Source: VRUE01 sp963699225 (lineage in GTDB: Bacteria; Actinomycetota; Thermoleophilia; Solirubrobacterales; 70-9). Taken from it: a stretch of DNA of 64,000 bases. The DNA lies in contig OY969423.1 in NCBI GenBank assembly GCA_963699225.1, positions 620,001 to 684,000 on the forward strand. The letters run 5' to 3'. A program made the translations under genes and the position numbers. Shown here piece by piece: positions 31,688 through 40,793 of the stretch; within the stretch, counting starts at the first letter, position 1; every line of letters starts with the position of its first letter. The notes beneath the pieces were generated by a model that was not told the DNA's origin, made no database searches, and saw only the letters and a list, made by a program, of their open reading frames with translations.

Positions 31688-32848
31688 TCATGTCGTGTAC
31701 TCCGCGTTGATCCGCACGTACTCGTAGCCGAGATCGGAGAACCAGACGTGGGCGCTGTGCTCGCCGCGGTCGAGGCGCAGGCCGATCTCGGCCTCGGCGA
31801 CGTCGGCGGCAAGCTCGCTGTTATCGATCGAGTCTCCCCCGATCTCCTCCAAGTCCTCGCCCGCGAGGGCCATGCCGGCGGCCTGGGCGATCCGCCCCCA
31901 GTTCTGGTCGCGGCCGAAGAGCGCCGTCTTGACTAGGGGCGAGTTGGCGATCGCCCGGGCGACCCGCTCGGCCTCGTCCTGCGTAGCGGCGCCGTCGACC
32001 TGGATCCGCCCAACCCGCGAGGACCCCTCGCCGTCGGCAACGACCTCGAGCGCGAGCTGCAGCAGCACCGCCTCGAGCAGGCCGTCGGGCAGTGGCTTGC
32101 CGGAAGCACCGGTTGCCTGCAGCAGCACGGTGTCATTGGTGCTCATCTGCCCGTCGACCGTGATCCGCTCGAAGGAGGCATCGCAGGCGGCGCGCAGCGC
32201 GGCGCCGGGATCCTCGACCACGGCATCGGTCTGGACGAAGCAGAGCATCGTCGCCATGTTCGGCTGGATCATGCCGCCGCCCTTTGCCTGGGCGGAGATC
32301 GTCACGCCCTCGGGGGTCCGCAGCGTGCAGCGCTTGGGCCAGCGGTCGGTAGTGAGAATCGCATCGGAGAAGGCGACCCCGCCGTAGGCCGAGAGCTTGC
32401 CGGCGGCATCGCCGATCCCGCCGAGCACCGCCTCGATCGGCAGCGGCACGCCGATCACACCGGTCTCGGCGACCGCGACTGCCTCCGGCGGCAGGCCCAG
32501 GTGCTCCGCGGCGACGTCGCACATCGCGATCGCATCGGCGTAGCCCTGCTCGCCGGTCTCGGCGTTGGCATTGCCGGCGTTGACGACGACGGCGCGGATT
32601 CCGCCCTGGTCGCAGCGCTTGCGGCAGACCCGTACCGGCGCCGCCGCGGACGCGTTGCGGGTCAGCAGGACCGCCGAGCTGACCTGCTCGACATCGCTGA
32701 TCAGCAGCCCGATGTCGGTCTTGCCGCCGCCCTTGAGCCCACAGTGGGCCCCGCCAGCGCGGAAACCGGGGGCGAGCTGCGCGGGATCGAGCTCCTCAAT
32801 CCCGGCCGGTGGCTCGACCCAGCGCGACTTGAAGAAGATCTCGCTCAC
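31688..32848 (-). CDS. argJ: glutamate N-acetyltransferase/ornithine acetyltransferase
   Basis: 386 aa Ntn-type enzyme that transfers acetyl from acetylornithine to glutamate, allowing the cyclic arginine route without argE. Self-cleavage is expected before T200 in IQPNMATMLCF. VVVNAGNANAETGEQG and ETGVIGVPLP are present. GTG 32848 overlaps the argC stop (GTGA). The long frame continuing upstream is out-of-frame argC sequence and not part of this protein. Confidence 0.95.
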   Translation of the reverse strand: MSEIFFKSRWVEPPAGIEELDPAQLAPGFRAGGAHCGLKGGGKTDIGLLISDVEQVSSAVLLTRNASAAAPVRVCRKRCDQGGIRAVVVNAGNANAETGEQGYADAIAMCDVAAEHLGLPPEAVAVAETGVIGVPLPIEAVLGGIGDAAGKLSAYGGVAFSDAILTTDRWPKRCTLRTPEGVTISAQAKGGGMIQPNMATMLCFVQTDAVVEDPGAALRAACDASFERITVDGQMSTNDTVLLQATGASGKPLPDGLLEAVLLQLALEVVADGEGSSRVGRIQVDGAATQDEAERVARAIANSPLVKTALFGRDQNWGRIAQAAGMALAGEDLEEIGGDSIDNSELAADVAEAEIGLRLDRGEHSAHVWFSDLGYEYVRINAEYTT

Positions 32849-33876
32849 GAAAGCCCCATGGTCTCGTCGAGGCCGAGCATCAGGTTGAGGTTCTGCACGC
32901 CCTGGCCGGAAGCGCCCTTCCAGAGGTTGTCGATCGCCGAGAAAGCCAGCACCCTGCCCCGCTCCTCGACCGTGACATAGACGTGGCACTCGTTCGTATC
33001 GCGCACGTCGCGCAGGCCGGGCGGCCCGTCGACGACGCGGACGAAGGGCTCGTCGTCGTAGCGCTCGCGGTAGAGCGCCTGCACCTCCTGCTTGGAGATC
33101 GGCTCGCTCGTCTGGGCGTAACAGCTGGTCAGCTCGCCCTGGTCGAGCGGCAACAGGTGCGGCACGAAGGTGACCGGCACCGCCGACCCCAGCGCCGCCA
33201 GCTCCTGTTCGATCTCGGGCCGGTGGCGGTGGCCCTCGGTCTTGTAGGCGAAGGCGTTCTCGTCCATCGAGACGTAGTGCATCGCGTCGCCACCGCCGCG
33301 TCCGGCGCCGGAGACACCCTGCTTGGCGTCGATCACGACGTCGGCGAGCAAACCCTGTTCGGCCAGGGGTGCCAGCGCCAGCACGCTGGCGGTCGGGTAG
33401 CAGCCCGGCGTGGCGACCAGTTCGGCGTCGCGTAGTTGCTCGCGATAGAGCTCGCTGAGGCCGTAGACCGCGCCCTCGAGCAGCTCGGGCGCACCGTGCG
33501 GTCCGTACCAAAGCTCATAGGTGGGCAGGTCGCGGAGCCGGAAGTCGGCCGAGAGATCGACGACGAGGGCGCCGAGGCCACGCAGTGCCGCGACCGCGGG
33601 GGCCGAGGCGCCGTGCGGGTAGGCGACAATCGCGGCGTCGATCTCCTCGATCTCGTCGAGATCGAGCTCGCTCAGCTCGAGCGGCACCCGGTAGCGCGGG
33701 TAGAGGCTGTCGAGCCGCTTGCCGGCGTCGCTGCGCGAGGTGACCGCGACCAGCTCCAGCTTTGGGTGACGCCAGATGATCTGCGCCGCCAGGGCGCCGG
33801 CGAAGCCGGAGGCACCGGCGACCAGAACCCGCGCGGTGGGATCGCCGTCAAGGGGTTGTGTGAACCGATCAGGCAC
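32845..33876 (-). CDS. argC: N-acetyl-gamma-glutamyl-phosphate reductase
   Basis: 343 aa NADPH-dependent reductase. The Rossmann motif is VLVAGASGFAG at 17-27, and the catalytic Cys is C159 in VATPGCYPTA. VSGAGRGGGDAMHY follows. GTG 33876 overlaps the pheT stop by eight bases, so arginine synthesis is physically coupled to pheST. Confidence 0.95.
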   Translation of the reverse strand: MPDRFTQPLDGDPTARVLVAGASGFAGALAAQIIWRHPKLELVAVTSRSDAGKRLDSLYPRYRVPLELSELDLDEIEEIDAAIVAYPHGASAPAVAALRGLGALVVDLSADFRLRDLPTYELWYGPHGAPELLEGAVYGLSELYREQLRDAELVATPGCYPTASVLALAPLAEQGLLADVVIDAKQGVSGAGRGGGDAMHYVSMDENAFAYKTEGHRHRPEIEQELAALGSAVPVTFVPHLLPLDQGELTSCYAQTSEPISKQEVQALYRERYDDEPFVRVVDGPPGLRDVRDTNECHVYVTVEERGRVLAFSAIDNLWKGASGQGVQNLNLMLGLDETMGLS

Positions 33877-36331
33877 GCAACGTCCCTCCAATCGTCTCCA
33901 GCGCGGCCTCGATCGCCGCACGCTGCTCACTTACCTCGTCATCGGTGAGGGTGCGATCGGGGGCGCGGAACTCCAGCCTCAGCGCCAGGCTCTTGCGACC
34001 CTCGCCGACCTGCTCGCCTTCGTAGAGATCGAAGACGTCGGCGGCGTGCAGCAGCTCTCCACCGCTTGTCAGGATCGCGGCGCGCAGCTCGGCTGCCGGC
34101 AGCTCGGTGGGCACAACGACGGCCAGGTCTTGGTAGCTGGCCGGGAAGGTGGTGACGTCCTCGTAGGTCTCCTCGCCGGCACCTGCCACGGCAACAAGCG
34201 CCGCCAGGTCGAGTTCGAAGCCAACCGCGGCGTCGATGTCCCAGGCCCTGCAGACCAGGGGGTGCAGCTCGCCGATCCAGCCGTCCACGACCCCTCCGGC
34301 GCTAACCGTTGCCGAACGACCGGGGTGCAGGAAAGGCTGTATTCCCGACTCGCAGGCGATCGTGGTTCCGAGCTGCCCGGCGAGGGCCTCGACGACCCCC
34401 TTGAGGGCGAAGAAGTCGGCCGGCTCGCCGCCACCGCGCCAGGATTTGGTCGTCAGCGGCCCGACCGCGAGGCAGCCGATCCGGTGCGGCTCGCGGTCCG
34501 GAGCGCGCCGCTCCCCTGGAAAGTAGCCGGCCAATGACCCGCTGCCGTCACCAGGGGCATCGGGCAGGTAGACGCGACCCGACTCGAAGAGGGCGACGGC
34601 GTCGACGCCGCGGGAGAGGTTGCGGTGGGCGACGTCGAGCAGCGAGCCGAGCACGGTCGTCCGCATCACCGATTGATCCTCTGAGAGAGGGTTGGCGAGC
34701 ACCACCCCGGCCGCCCGCTCGTCGCCGGCGGGGATCCGCAGGCGCCCGGGCTGCCCCGGGTCGGTGAAGCTCCAGCCGACGACCTCGTTGAAGCCAAGGT
34801 CCCGCATCGCGTCCTCGGCCCGGCGGCGCAGGCGCTGCTCGCGACTGAGCCCGCCTACCCGGCCGGCCACAGCGGGCAGGGTGCTGGGCAGATGCTCGTC
34901 GAGACCGTGAACGCGACCGACCTCCTCGATCAGGTCAACCTCGCGGGTGACGTCACCGTCGCGGTCGGGGGGCACGGTGACCTCGAGGTCCTCGCCGCGC
35001 ACCTCGACCCCAAACCCCAGGCGCTCCAGGTAGGTGACCTGGTCGGTCTGCGCGATCGCCATGCCGAGCAAACCCTCGACCCGCTCGCCGCGCAGGGTCA
35101 GCCGCCGCGGGGCGGGGATCTCAGCGGCGACATCGATCGTGCCGGGTACCAGCTTGGCGCCGCAGAGCTCGACCATCAGCCGCGAGGCGATCCGCTGCGC
35201 CCGCATGCAGAGCTCGGGGTGGAGCTGCTTCTCGAAACGCGAGGAGGCCTCGGAGCGCAGCGAGAGCAGGCGCGAGCTGCGCAAGATGTTGGTGCCGTTC
35301 CAGTTCGCCACCTCGAGCAGCACCCGGGTCGTCTGCTCGGAGACCTCGGAGACCTGGCCGCCCATGATCCCGGCGATGCCGGAGGGCCCGTTGCTGTCGC
35401 AGACGAGCACAGTCTCGGCGTCGAGGTTGCGCTCGACGCCGTCGAGCGTGGTCATCTTTTCGCCGTCGGTCGCGGTGCGAACCGTCAGCGCCCCGCCGGG
35501 GACCTTGTCGAGGTCAAAGGCGTGCAGCGGCTGCGCGGTCAGCAGCATCACGTAGTTGGTGATGTCGACGACGTTGTTGATAGCGCGCTGACCCGCCGCG
35601 GCTAGCCGTGCCTGTAGCCAGGCCGGAGAGGGGCCGATCGTGACGTCGGTGAAGACACGGGCGGTGAAGCGGGGGCAGAGGTCGGGTACCTCGACCGCGA
35701 CAGAGGCGTAGTCGGACACCTCACCGTCGCCCTCGGTCGCGGCGTCGTCAGTCCAGGGCTCGGCGGCGAGCGGCGCGGCGCTGATCGCGTGCACCTCGCG
35801 GGCGACGCCGTAGACACCGAAGCAGTCGACCCGGTTCGGCGTCACCTCCAGCTCTAGCACCGGCTCGGCGATTGGCAGCACCTCGGCCAGCGGCGTCCCC
35901 GCGGCAAGCCCGTCGTCCTCGAGCACCATGATGCCGGGCGGCCCCTCCCCCAGCTCGAGCTCGGAGGCGGCGCAGATCATCCCCATCGACTCGACCCCCC
36001 GCAGCTTTGCCTTGCCGATCTTGTGACCACCGGGCAGCGTCGCTCCGGGCAGCGCCACGGGAACGGTCTGGCCCGCGGCGACGTTGGGGGCACCGCAGAC
36101 GATCGTGCGCTCGCCGTCGCCGGTGTCGACCGTGCAGACCCGCAGCCGGTCGGCATTCGGGTGCGGCTCGGCGCTCAGCACCTTGCCGACGACAAAACCC
36201 TCGGCCGATGGCGGGCCGACCGTGCCGACCCGCTCGACCTCGGTGCCGGTCATCGCCAACTGCTCGGCGAGCTGACCCGGCTCGACGCCGGGATCGCAGT
36301 ACTCGCGCAGCCAGGGGTAGGGCACCTTCAC
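33869..36331 (-). CDS. pheT: phenylalanyl-tRNA synthetase beta subunit
   Basis: 820 aa. The N-terminal tRNA-binding (EMAP-like) domain includes VGKVLSAEPHPNADRLRVC. It is followed by the B3/B4 editing domain (GIMGGQVSEVSEQT), B5, the catalytic-like core (FNEVVGWSFTDPG) and the FDX-ACB anticodon domain at the end (FPASYQDLAVVV). It pairs with PheS as an alpha2beta2 enzyme. The ATGA overlap with pheS and the eight-base overlap with argC indicate coupling. Confidence 0.97.
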   Translation of the reverse strand: MKVPYPWLREYCDPGVEPGQLAEQLAMTGTEVERVGTVGPPSAEGFVVGKVLSAEPHPNADRLRVCTVDTGDGERTIVCGAPNVAAGQTVPVALPGATLPGGHKIGKAKLRGVESMGMICAASELELGEGPPGIMVLEDDGLAAGTPLAEVLPIAEPVLELEVTPNRVDCFGVYGVAREVHAISAAPLAAEPWTDDAATEGDGEVSDYASVAVEVPDLCPRFTARVFTDVTIGPSPAWLQARLAAAGQRAINNVVDITNYVMLLTAQPLHAFDLDKVPGGALTVRTATDGEKMTTLDGVERNLDAETVLVCDSNGPSGIAGIMGGQVSEVSEQTTRVLLEVANWNGTNILRSSRLLSLRSEASSRFEKQLHPELCMRAQRIASRLMVELCGAKLVPGTIDVAAEIPAPRRLTLRGERVEGLLGMAIAQTDQVTYLERLGFGVEVRGEDLEVTVPPDRDGDVTREVDLIEEVGRVHGLDEHLPSTLPAVAGRVGGLSREQRLRRRAEDAMRDLGFNEVVGWSFTDPGQPGRLRIPAGDERAAGVVLANPLSEDQSVMRTTVLGSLLDVAHRNLSRGVDAVALFESGRVYLPDAPGDGSGSLAGYFPGERRAPDREPHRIGCLAVGPLTTKSWRGGGEPADFFALKGVVEALAGQLGTTIACESGIQPFLHPGRSATVSAGGVVDGWIGELHPLVCRAWDIDAAVGFELDLAALVAVAGAGEETYEDVTTFPASYQDLAVVVPTELPAAELRAAILTSGGELLHAADVFDLYEGEQVGEGRKSLALRLEFRAPDRTLTDDEVSEQRAAIEAALETIGGTLRA

Positions 36332-37395
36332 GAGAACTGCTCCAGCACCCGCACGTCGTTATCGAAGAAGCGCCGCAGGTCGGGCACGCCGTGGCGCAGC
36401 ATCGCGATCCGCTCGACCCCCATGCCAAAGGCAAAGCCCTGCACTCGCTCGGGGTCGTAGCCGCCCGACTCGACGAAACCGAGCACGTTGGGGTCGACCA
36501 TGCCGGCGCCGCCGACCTCGATCCAACCGATCCCCTTGCAGAGGTTGCAGCGCTCGCCGCTCGTCAGCGTGCCCGTGCCCTCGCACTGGAAGCAGGAGAC
36601 ATCGAACTCGACGCTGGGCTCGGTGAAGGGGAAGAAGTGGGGCCGCATGCGCGCCTCGCGGCTGCCGCCGAAGATCGAGCTGAGCATCTCGGTCAGGGTG
36701 CCCTGCAGGTCGGCGAGCGTGATCCCCTCGCCGATCGCCAGGCCCTCGACCTGGTGGAACATCGGGCTGTGGGTGGCGTCGGAGTCGCGGCGGTAGACCT
36801 TGCCGGGAGCGATCATGAAGATCGGCGGCGGCTGCGCCTCCATGCTGCGGATCTGCACCGGCGAGGTGTGGGTGCGCAGTAGCACCTCGGGATTCGACTG
36901 TACGTAGAAGGTGTCCTGAAGCATCCGCGCCGGGTGCCCGGGCGGGTGATTCAACGCCGTGAAGTTGTAGTAATCGTGCTCGACCTCGGGGCCCTCCATA
37001 ACCCGGTAGCCGAGACCGACCATCACGTCCTCGATCTGGCGGGTGGTGCGGGTGATCAGATGGGTATGACCGACCGACCGCGCCGGCGCACCGGGAAGGG
37101 TCACGTCGATGCGGTCCTCGGCCAGCTGTGATTCGAGCTCGCCGGCGCCAAGCGCCCCAGCACGCAACTCGATTAGCGCCTCGAGCTCCTTGCGCGCCTT
37201 GTTGGCGCCCGACCCGACCGCGCCCCGTTCCTCGGCGGGCAGATCGGCGATGCTGCGCAAGATCGCGGTCAGCTCAGCTTTGCGGCCGAGGTAGCGGACC
37301 CGCAGCTCCTCGAGCTCGGCCGTGCCCGGCGCCGCCTCGATCGCGGCCGCGGCCTGCGAGGAGATCGCCTCGATCCGATCGATTACCTCAGGCAT
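36328..37395 (-). CDS. pheS: phenylalanyl-tRNA synthetase alpha subunit
   Basis: 355 aa class II synthetase. The N-terminal coiled coil spans 1-85. Motif 2 (MFHQVEGLAIGEG) and motif 3 (GFAFGMGVERIAMLRHGV) are intact, with HTHLITRTTRQIEDVM before them. ATG 37395 is chosen because the frame upstream lies within the trmH-like gene, and it overlaps that gene by eight bases. Confidence 0.96.
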   Translation of the reverse strand: MPEVIDRIEAISSQAAAAIEAAPGTAELEELRVRYLGRKAELTAILRSIADLPAEERGAVGSGANKARKELEALIELRAGALGAGELESQLAEDRIDVTLPGAPARSVGHTHLITRTTRQIEDVMVGLGYRVMEGPEVEHDYYNFTALNHPPGHPARMLQDTFYVQSNPEVLLRTHTSPVQIRSMEAQPPPIFMIAPGKVYRRDSDATHSPMFHQVEGLAIGEGITLADLQGTLTEMLSSIFGGSREARMRPHFFPFTEPSVEFDVSCFQCEGTGTLTSGERCNLCKGIGWIEVGGAGMVDPNVLGFVESGGYDPERVQGFAFGMGVERIAMLRHGVPDLRRFFDNDVRVLEQFS

Positions 37396-38107
37396 CTTCA
37401 GCGACCTCCGGCATGGCGGGCGACGATATCCGCTCGGCGCAAATTGCGGCAACCGCGGCGACATTCAGAGACTCGGCGCCACCAAGGCGCAGCGGGATCG
37501 TCACTTGTGAGTCGCACAGAGCGAGCACCTCGTCAGGCAGCCCCTCGCGCTCCGCCCCAAGACAGAGCGTTGCCGCTCCAGCGAGAGAATCGAGGCCCTC
37601 ACCGTCGTGAGCGACAAGAGCGGCCCGTGGCGCTGGGGTCTCCTCAATGCCCCCTCGCGCCACCGGCTGACCAAAAATCGAGCCCATGCTCGCCCGCACC
37701 GCCTTCGGCGAGAAGGGATCGGCACAACCGGGCCCGAGGACAACGGTGCCGTCGAGCAGGGCATGGGCGGTGCGCACGATCGTGCCGACATTGCCGGGGT
37801 CGCCAACGCCATGCAAGTAGAGACAGGGCGAGCCGCCCGGCTCAGCCCACCGCTCCGGCCAGACCGCGATCACCCGCGTCCCCGAGCCAAGGCTCGAGGC
37901 CGCAGCAAGCAGCTCGGGCTCGACCTCCTCACCGTCGAGGCCACTGCCCGCCGCGGTCAGCAGGAAGCGCGGCTCGACGCCAGCAGCAAGGCCGGCTTCG
38001 ACCAGATCCTCACCCTCGCTGACGAAGGCGCCCTCGCGCTCGCGTTGCTTGCGCTCGCGCAGCTTGCGGACCAACTTCAGCTTCTCGTTGTGGGGGCTTT
38101 CGATCAT
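37388..38107 (-). CDS. SpoU/TrmH-family RNA methyltransferase
   Basis: 239 aa SPOUT enzyme for 2'-O-methylation of rRNA or tRNA. The N-terminal substrate-binding segment (SPHNEKLKLVRKLRERKQRE) is typical of RlmB/TsnR-like proteins. The trefoil-knot SAM motifs are GDPGNVGTIVRTAHAL, AVRASMGSIF and SLNVAAVAA. ATG 38107 begins after the rplT terminator. The exact target nucleoside is not deducible. First gene of the pheST-arg run. Confidence 0.92.
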   Translation of the reverse strand: MIESPHNEKLKLVRKLRERKQREREGAFVSEGEDLVEAGLAAGVEPRFLLTAAGSGLDGEEVEPELLAAASSLGSGTRVIAVWPERWAEPGGSPCLYLHGVGDPGNVGTIVRTAHALLDGTVVLGPGCADPFSPKAVRASMGSIFGQPVARGGIEETPAPRAALVAHDGEGLDSLAGAATLCLGAEREGLPDEVLALCDSQVTIPLRLGGAESLNVAAVAAICAERISSPAMPEVAEDA

Positions 38108-38161
38108 CGGATGGTGTGTGGTCGGTGGTTGTGTTCTGGTCGTGCGTTTCTTCTCCTGGAA

Positions 38162-38192
38162 CAAAAAAGCGGGCCGTGAAAACGGCCCGCCC
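38162..38192 (-). terminator. intrinsic terminator after rplT
   Basis: On the minus strand a perfect 9-bp stem (38169-38190, GCGGGCCGT arms around GAAA) is followed by TTTTTTG. This is a canonical rho-independent terminator 28 bases after rplT. It separates ribosomal-protein transcription from the trmH-pheST-arg run. Confidence 0.9.
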
Positions 38193-38217
38193 GGGAAAGT
38201 GGAGTGACTGGCTGCGA

Positions 38218-38577
38218 CTAGGCGGCCGCACCCTCCCGGGCTAGCTCCACAAATCGGCGGAAGGCATCGCGGTCGTTGACCGCGATGTCGGCGAGCATCT
38301 TGCGGTTGACCTCAACCCCGGCCCCGTTGAGGCCGTGGATCAGTTCGGAGTAGCTCATGCCCTCCAGCCGCGCGGCAGCGTTGATGCGGGTGATCCAGAG
38401 CCGGCGGAACTCGCGCTTGCGGTTGCGCCGGTCGCGGTAGGCGTACATCCCCGAGCGCTGCACCTGCTCTTTGGCGAAACGGTAAGAGGAGTGCTTGCGG
38501 CCGAAATAGCCTTTCGCTTCTTTAAGTACTTTGCGCCGCTTCTTGCGCGCGTGGACTGAGCGTTTGACCCGGCTCAC
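38218..38577 (-). CDS. rplT: 50S ribosomal protein L20
   Basis: 119 aa, normal L20 length. The N-terminus is HARKKRRKVLKEAKGYFGRK and the C-terminal fold includes LWITRINAAARLEGMSYSEL. L20 binds 23S rRNA early in assembly and represses its own mRNA in many bacteria. Its start overlaps the rpmI stop (ATGA), and a strong terminator follows. Confidence 0.98.
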   Translation of the reverse strand: MSRVKRSVHARKKRRKVLKEAKGYFGRKHSSYRFAKEQVQRSGMYAYRDRRNRKREFRRLWITRINAAARLEGMSYSELIHGLNGAGVEVNRKMLADIAVNDRDAFRRFVELAREGAAA

Positions 38578-38774
38578 TTGCCGCCTCCAAGCAGGTGCCG
38601 CACCGTCTTCGTGTCAGACGGGGCGATCTCGACCGGCCGCGCCATCCGCCGCTTGCGCTTCGGCGACTTCTTCTCGAGGATGTGGCTCGAGTAGGCCCGC
38701 CGCCCGCGCAGCTTGCCCGTCGCGGTCTTGCGGAAGCGCTTCTTAGCGCCGGAATGAGTTTTCATCTTGGGCAT
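38574..38774 (-). CDS. rpmI: 50S ribosomal protein L35
   Basis: 66 aa with the family start MPKMKTHSGAKKRFRKTATG. It is translationally coupled to rplT. Unusually, infC does not precede it directly: a plus-strand wecB gene lies between, so rpmI-rplT needs a promoter in the 86-base divergent gap 38775-38860 or readthrough of antisense infC mRNA. Confidence 0.97.
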   Translation of the reverse strand: MPKMKTHSGAKKRFRKTATGKLRGRRAYSSHILEKKSPKRKRRMARPVEIAPSDTKTVRHLLGGGK

Positions 38775-38860
38775 CGGGTCCGCTATTCAAGCAGACGCGC
38801 GCGCCTGAGCGCTCGCTCTGTTGCAGGTGGAAGGCGATCCGCAGGGTACTGTGGCGCCCG

Positions 38861-39934
38861 ATGCGCATCGTCTACGTGGTCGGAACCCGGCCCAACTTCG
38901 TCAAGACCGCTCCCGTGATCGCCGCCTTGCGGGCGCAGATTCCAGCGGGACGCCACGCGATCGTCCACACCGGCCAGCACTACGACCGCTTGATGTCAGA
39001 GGTCTTCCTCGAGGAGTTGGGCGTGCCGGCGCCCGATCACATGCTCGAGGTCGGCTCGGGCAGCCACGCTCAGCAGACGGCGCGAGTGATGGAGCGCCTC
39101 GAGCCAGTCCTGGCCGAGGAGCGCCCCGACCTGGTGATCGTCCCCGGCGACGTCAACTCGACCGTGGCCGCGGCGCTGACAGCGGCCAAGTTGCAGATCC
39201 CGGTCGCCCACATCGAGGCCGGCCTGCGCAGCTTCGACCGCACGATGCCCGAGGAGCTCAACCGGATCGTCACCGACCAGCTCGCCGACCAACTCTTCAT
39301 CCACAGCCCCGAGGCGAACGACAACCTGCACGCCGAGGGAATCCCCGCCGAGCGGATCCACCTGGTCGGCAACACGATGATCGACACCCTGGTCGCCCTG
39401 GAGGGCCGCTTCCGCGCCGCCGCCGCCGCCGCCAAGCTCGGCGTCCAACCGGGCGGCTTCGTCCTCGTCACCCTGCACCGCCCCGCCCTCGTCGACGGGC
39501 CTTTGCTGACGGAGACGATCGCGCAGTTGGCGGCACTGGCGCAAGAGCTGCCGGTGGTCTTCCCCGTCCACCCTCGCACTCGCTCGATGATGGAGTCAAT
39601 CGAGGCCGAGCACCCTGGCCTCCTGCTCTGCGATCCCCTCGGCTACCTCGACTTCCTCTCCCTGCTCGCCGACGCCCGCGCCGTCCTCACCGACTCGGGT
39701 GGCATACAAGAGGAGACGACCTACCTCGGCATCCCCTGCTTCACCCTGCGGGCCAACACCGAGCGTCCGATCACGCTCAGCGCCGGCACGAACACCCTGC
39801 TCGGCCTGGACCCCGCCGCGATTGCACAGATCCCGCTGGCCCTTGCCCAGCGTTCCGCGAAGCCATCCGTACCACCGCCCCTCTGGGACGGCCACGCAGC
39901 TGAGCGGATCGCAGCGGTGGTCGCGGGGAACTAG
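38861..39934 (+). CDS. wecB: UDP-N-acetylglucosamine 2-epimerase (non-hydrolysing)
   Basis: 357 aa epimerase making UDP-ManNAc for surface polysaccharide or wall polymers. Motifs are VGTRPNFVKTAPV, HTGQHYDRLMSE, VPGDVNSTVAA, HIEAGLRSFDRTMPEE and TDSGGIQEET. It lies antiparallel between rpmI and infC, and its stop shares bases with the infC stop (CTAG, 39931-39934). No other polysaccharide gene is adjacent. Confidence 0.95.
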   Translation: MRIVYVVGTRPNFVKTAPVIAALRAQIPAGRHAIVHTGQHYDRLMSEVFLEELGVPAPDHMLEVGSGSHAQQTARVMERLEPVLAEERPDLVIVPGDVNSTVAAALTAAKLQIPVAHIEAGLRSFDRTMPEELNRIVTDQLADQLFIHSPEANDNLHAEGIPAERIHLVGNTMIDTLVALEGRFRAAAAAAKLGVQPGGFVLVTLHRPALVDGPLLTETIAQLAALAQELPVVFPVHPRTRSMMESIEAEHPGLLLCDPLGYLDFLSLLADARAVLTDSGGIQEETTYLGIPCFTLRANTERPITLSAGTNTLLGLDPAAIAQIPLALAQRSAKPSVPPPLWDGHAAERIAAVVAGN

Positions 39935-40701
39935 GCCGCAGCCACGTCGTCGCCGGGGGTCTCCTCGGCGATTTTCTCGTCGGCCTCCTCTACCGCAGGC
40001 TCATCCGCCGCGGCAGGTGTCTCTTCTGCCGCAGGAGCCTCCTCGGCCGCGGGTGCCTCCTCTGCGGCAGCCGGTTTCTCCTCAACCGCGGGTGCCTCAG
40101 TCTCGGCGGGAGCCTCTCCCGACTCTGTCGTCGCCTCGGCGTCCTCTTTGGCCGCCTCTTTGCCCGGCGCCAGCAGCATGCTCATGTTGCGGCCTTCCTG
40201 CAGCGGCTGGGACTCGATCACGGCGAGCTCGCCTAGGTCCTCGAAGAGGCGCTGCAGCAGCGCCCTACCGCGCTCGGGATGGGCCTGCTCGCGACCGCGG
40301 AACATGATCGTCACCTTGACCTTGTCCTGGTGGCGCAGGAAGCGCTCGACGTGGCCCTTCTTGGTTTCGTAGTCGTGGTTGGCGATCTTCGGCCGCAGCT
40401 TGATCTCGCGGATGTTGACCTGCTGCTGGTGCTTGCGCGCCTGCTTTTGCTTTTGCTCCTGCTCGTACTTGTACTTCGAGTAGTCGAGCAGGCGGGTCAC
40501 CGGCGGTTTCGAGTTGGGCGCCACCTCGACCAGGTCGAGGTCGGCGTCCTGGGCGCGTTTGAGTGCCTCGTTGATCTCGACCACGCCGAGCTGCTCGCCG
40601 TCCGCCCCAATCAGGCGGACTTTGGGCACGCGGATCCGCTCGTTGATCCTGGTCGTGTCGCGCTCTGGTGGGCGCCGATCGAACCTTCGCGGGACCGGCA
40701 C
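39931..40701 (-). CDS. infC: translation initiation factor IF-3 with long acidic tail
   Basis: 256 aa. Residues 15-180 are a complete IF3: TTRINERIRVPKVRLIG, the N-domain, a basic linker rich in KQK, then IMFRGREQAHPERGRALL. Residues 181-256 are an added Ala/Glu/Pro tail with repeated AAEEAPAAEE-like units. The start used is GTG 40701. An in-frame ATA precedes it, with a stop just upstream, so non-AUG initiation as in other infC genes is certain in either case. Downstream of thrS. Confidence 0.95.
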   Translation of the reverse strand: MPVPRRFDRRPPERDTTRINERIRVPKVRLIGADGEQLGVVEINEALKRAQDADLDLVEVAPNSKPPVTRLLDYSKYKYEQEQKQKQARKHQQQVNIREIKLRPKIANHDYETKKGHVERFLRHQDKVKVTIMFRGREQAHPERGRALLQRLFEDLGELAVIESQPLQEGRNMSMLLAPGKEAAKEDAEATTESGEAPAETEAPAVEEKPAAAEEAPAAEEAPAAEETPAAADEPAVEEADEKIAEETPGDDVAAA

Positions 40702-40793
40702 TATCTAAGTGAGGTGTGGAGCTTCAAGCGGACGAGAGGTTGGGAAGCTGGCACGGGACGCTCAGCGGCGCGGGGTGTTTGGCGTGCCTGCGA

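Noticed and set aside
31688..33511. A continuous 607-codon frame suggesting an argJ fusion with a 220-residue N-terminal extension.
   Set aside because: The extension is out-of-frame argC sequence rich in Arg, Ala and Gly, and argJ has a GTG at 32848 overlapping the argC stop.
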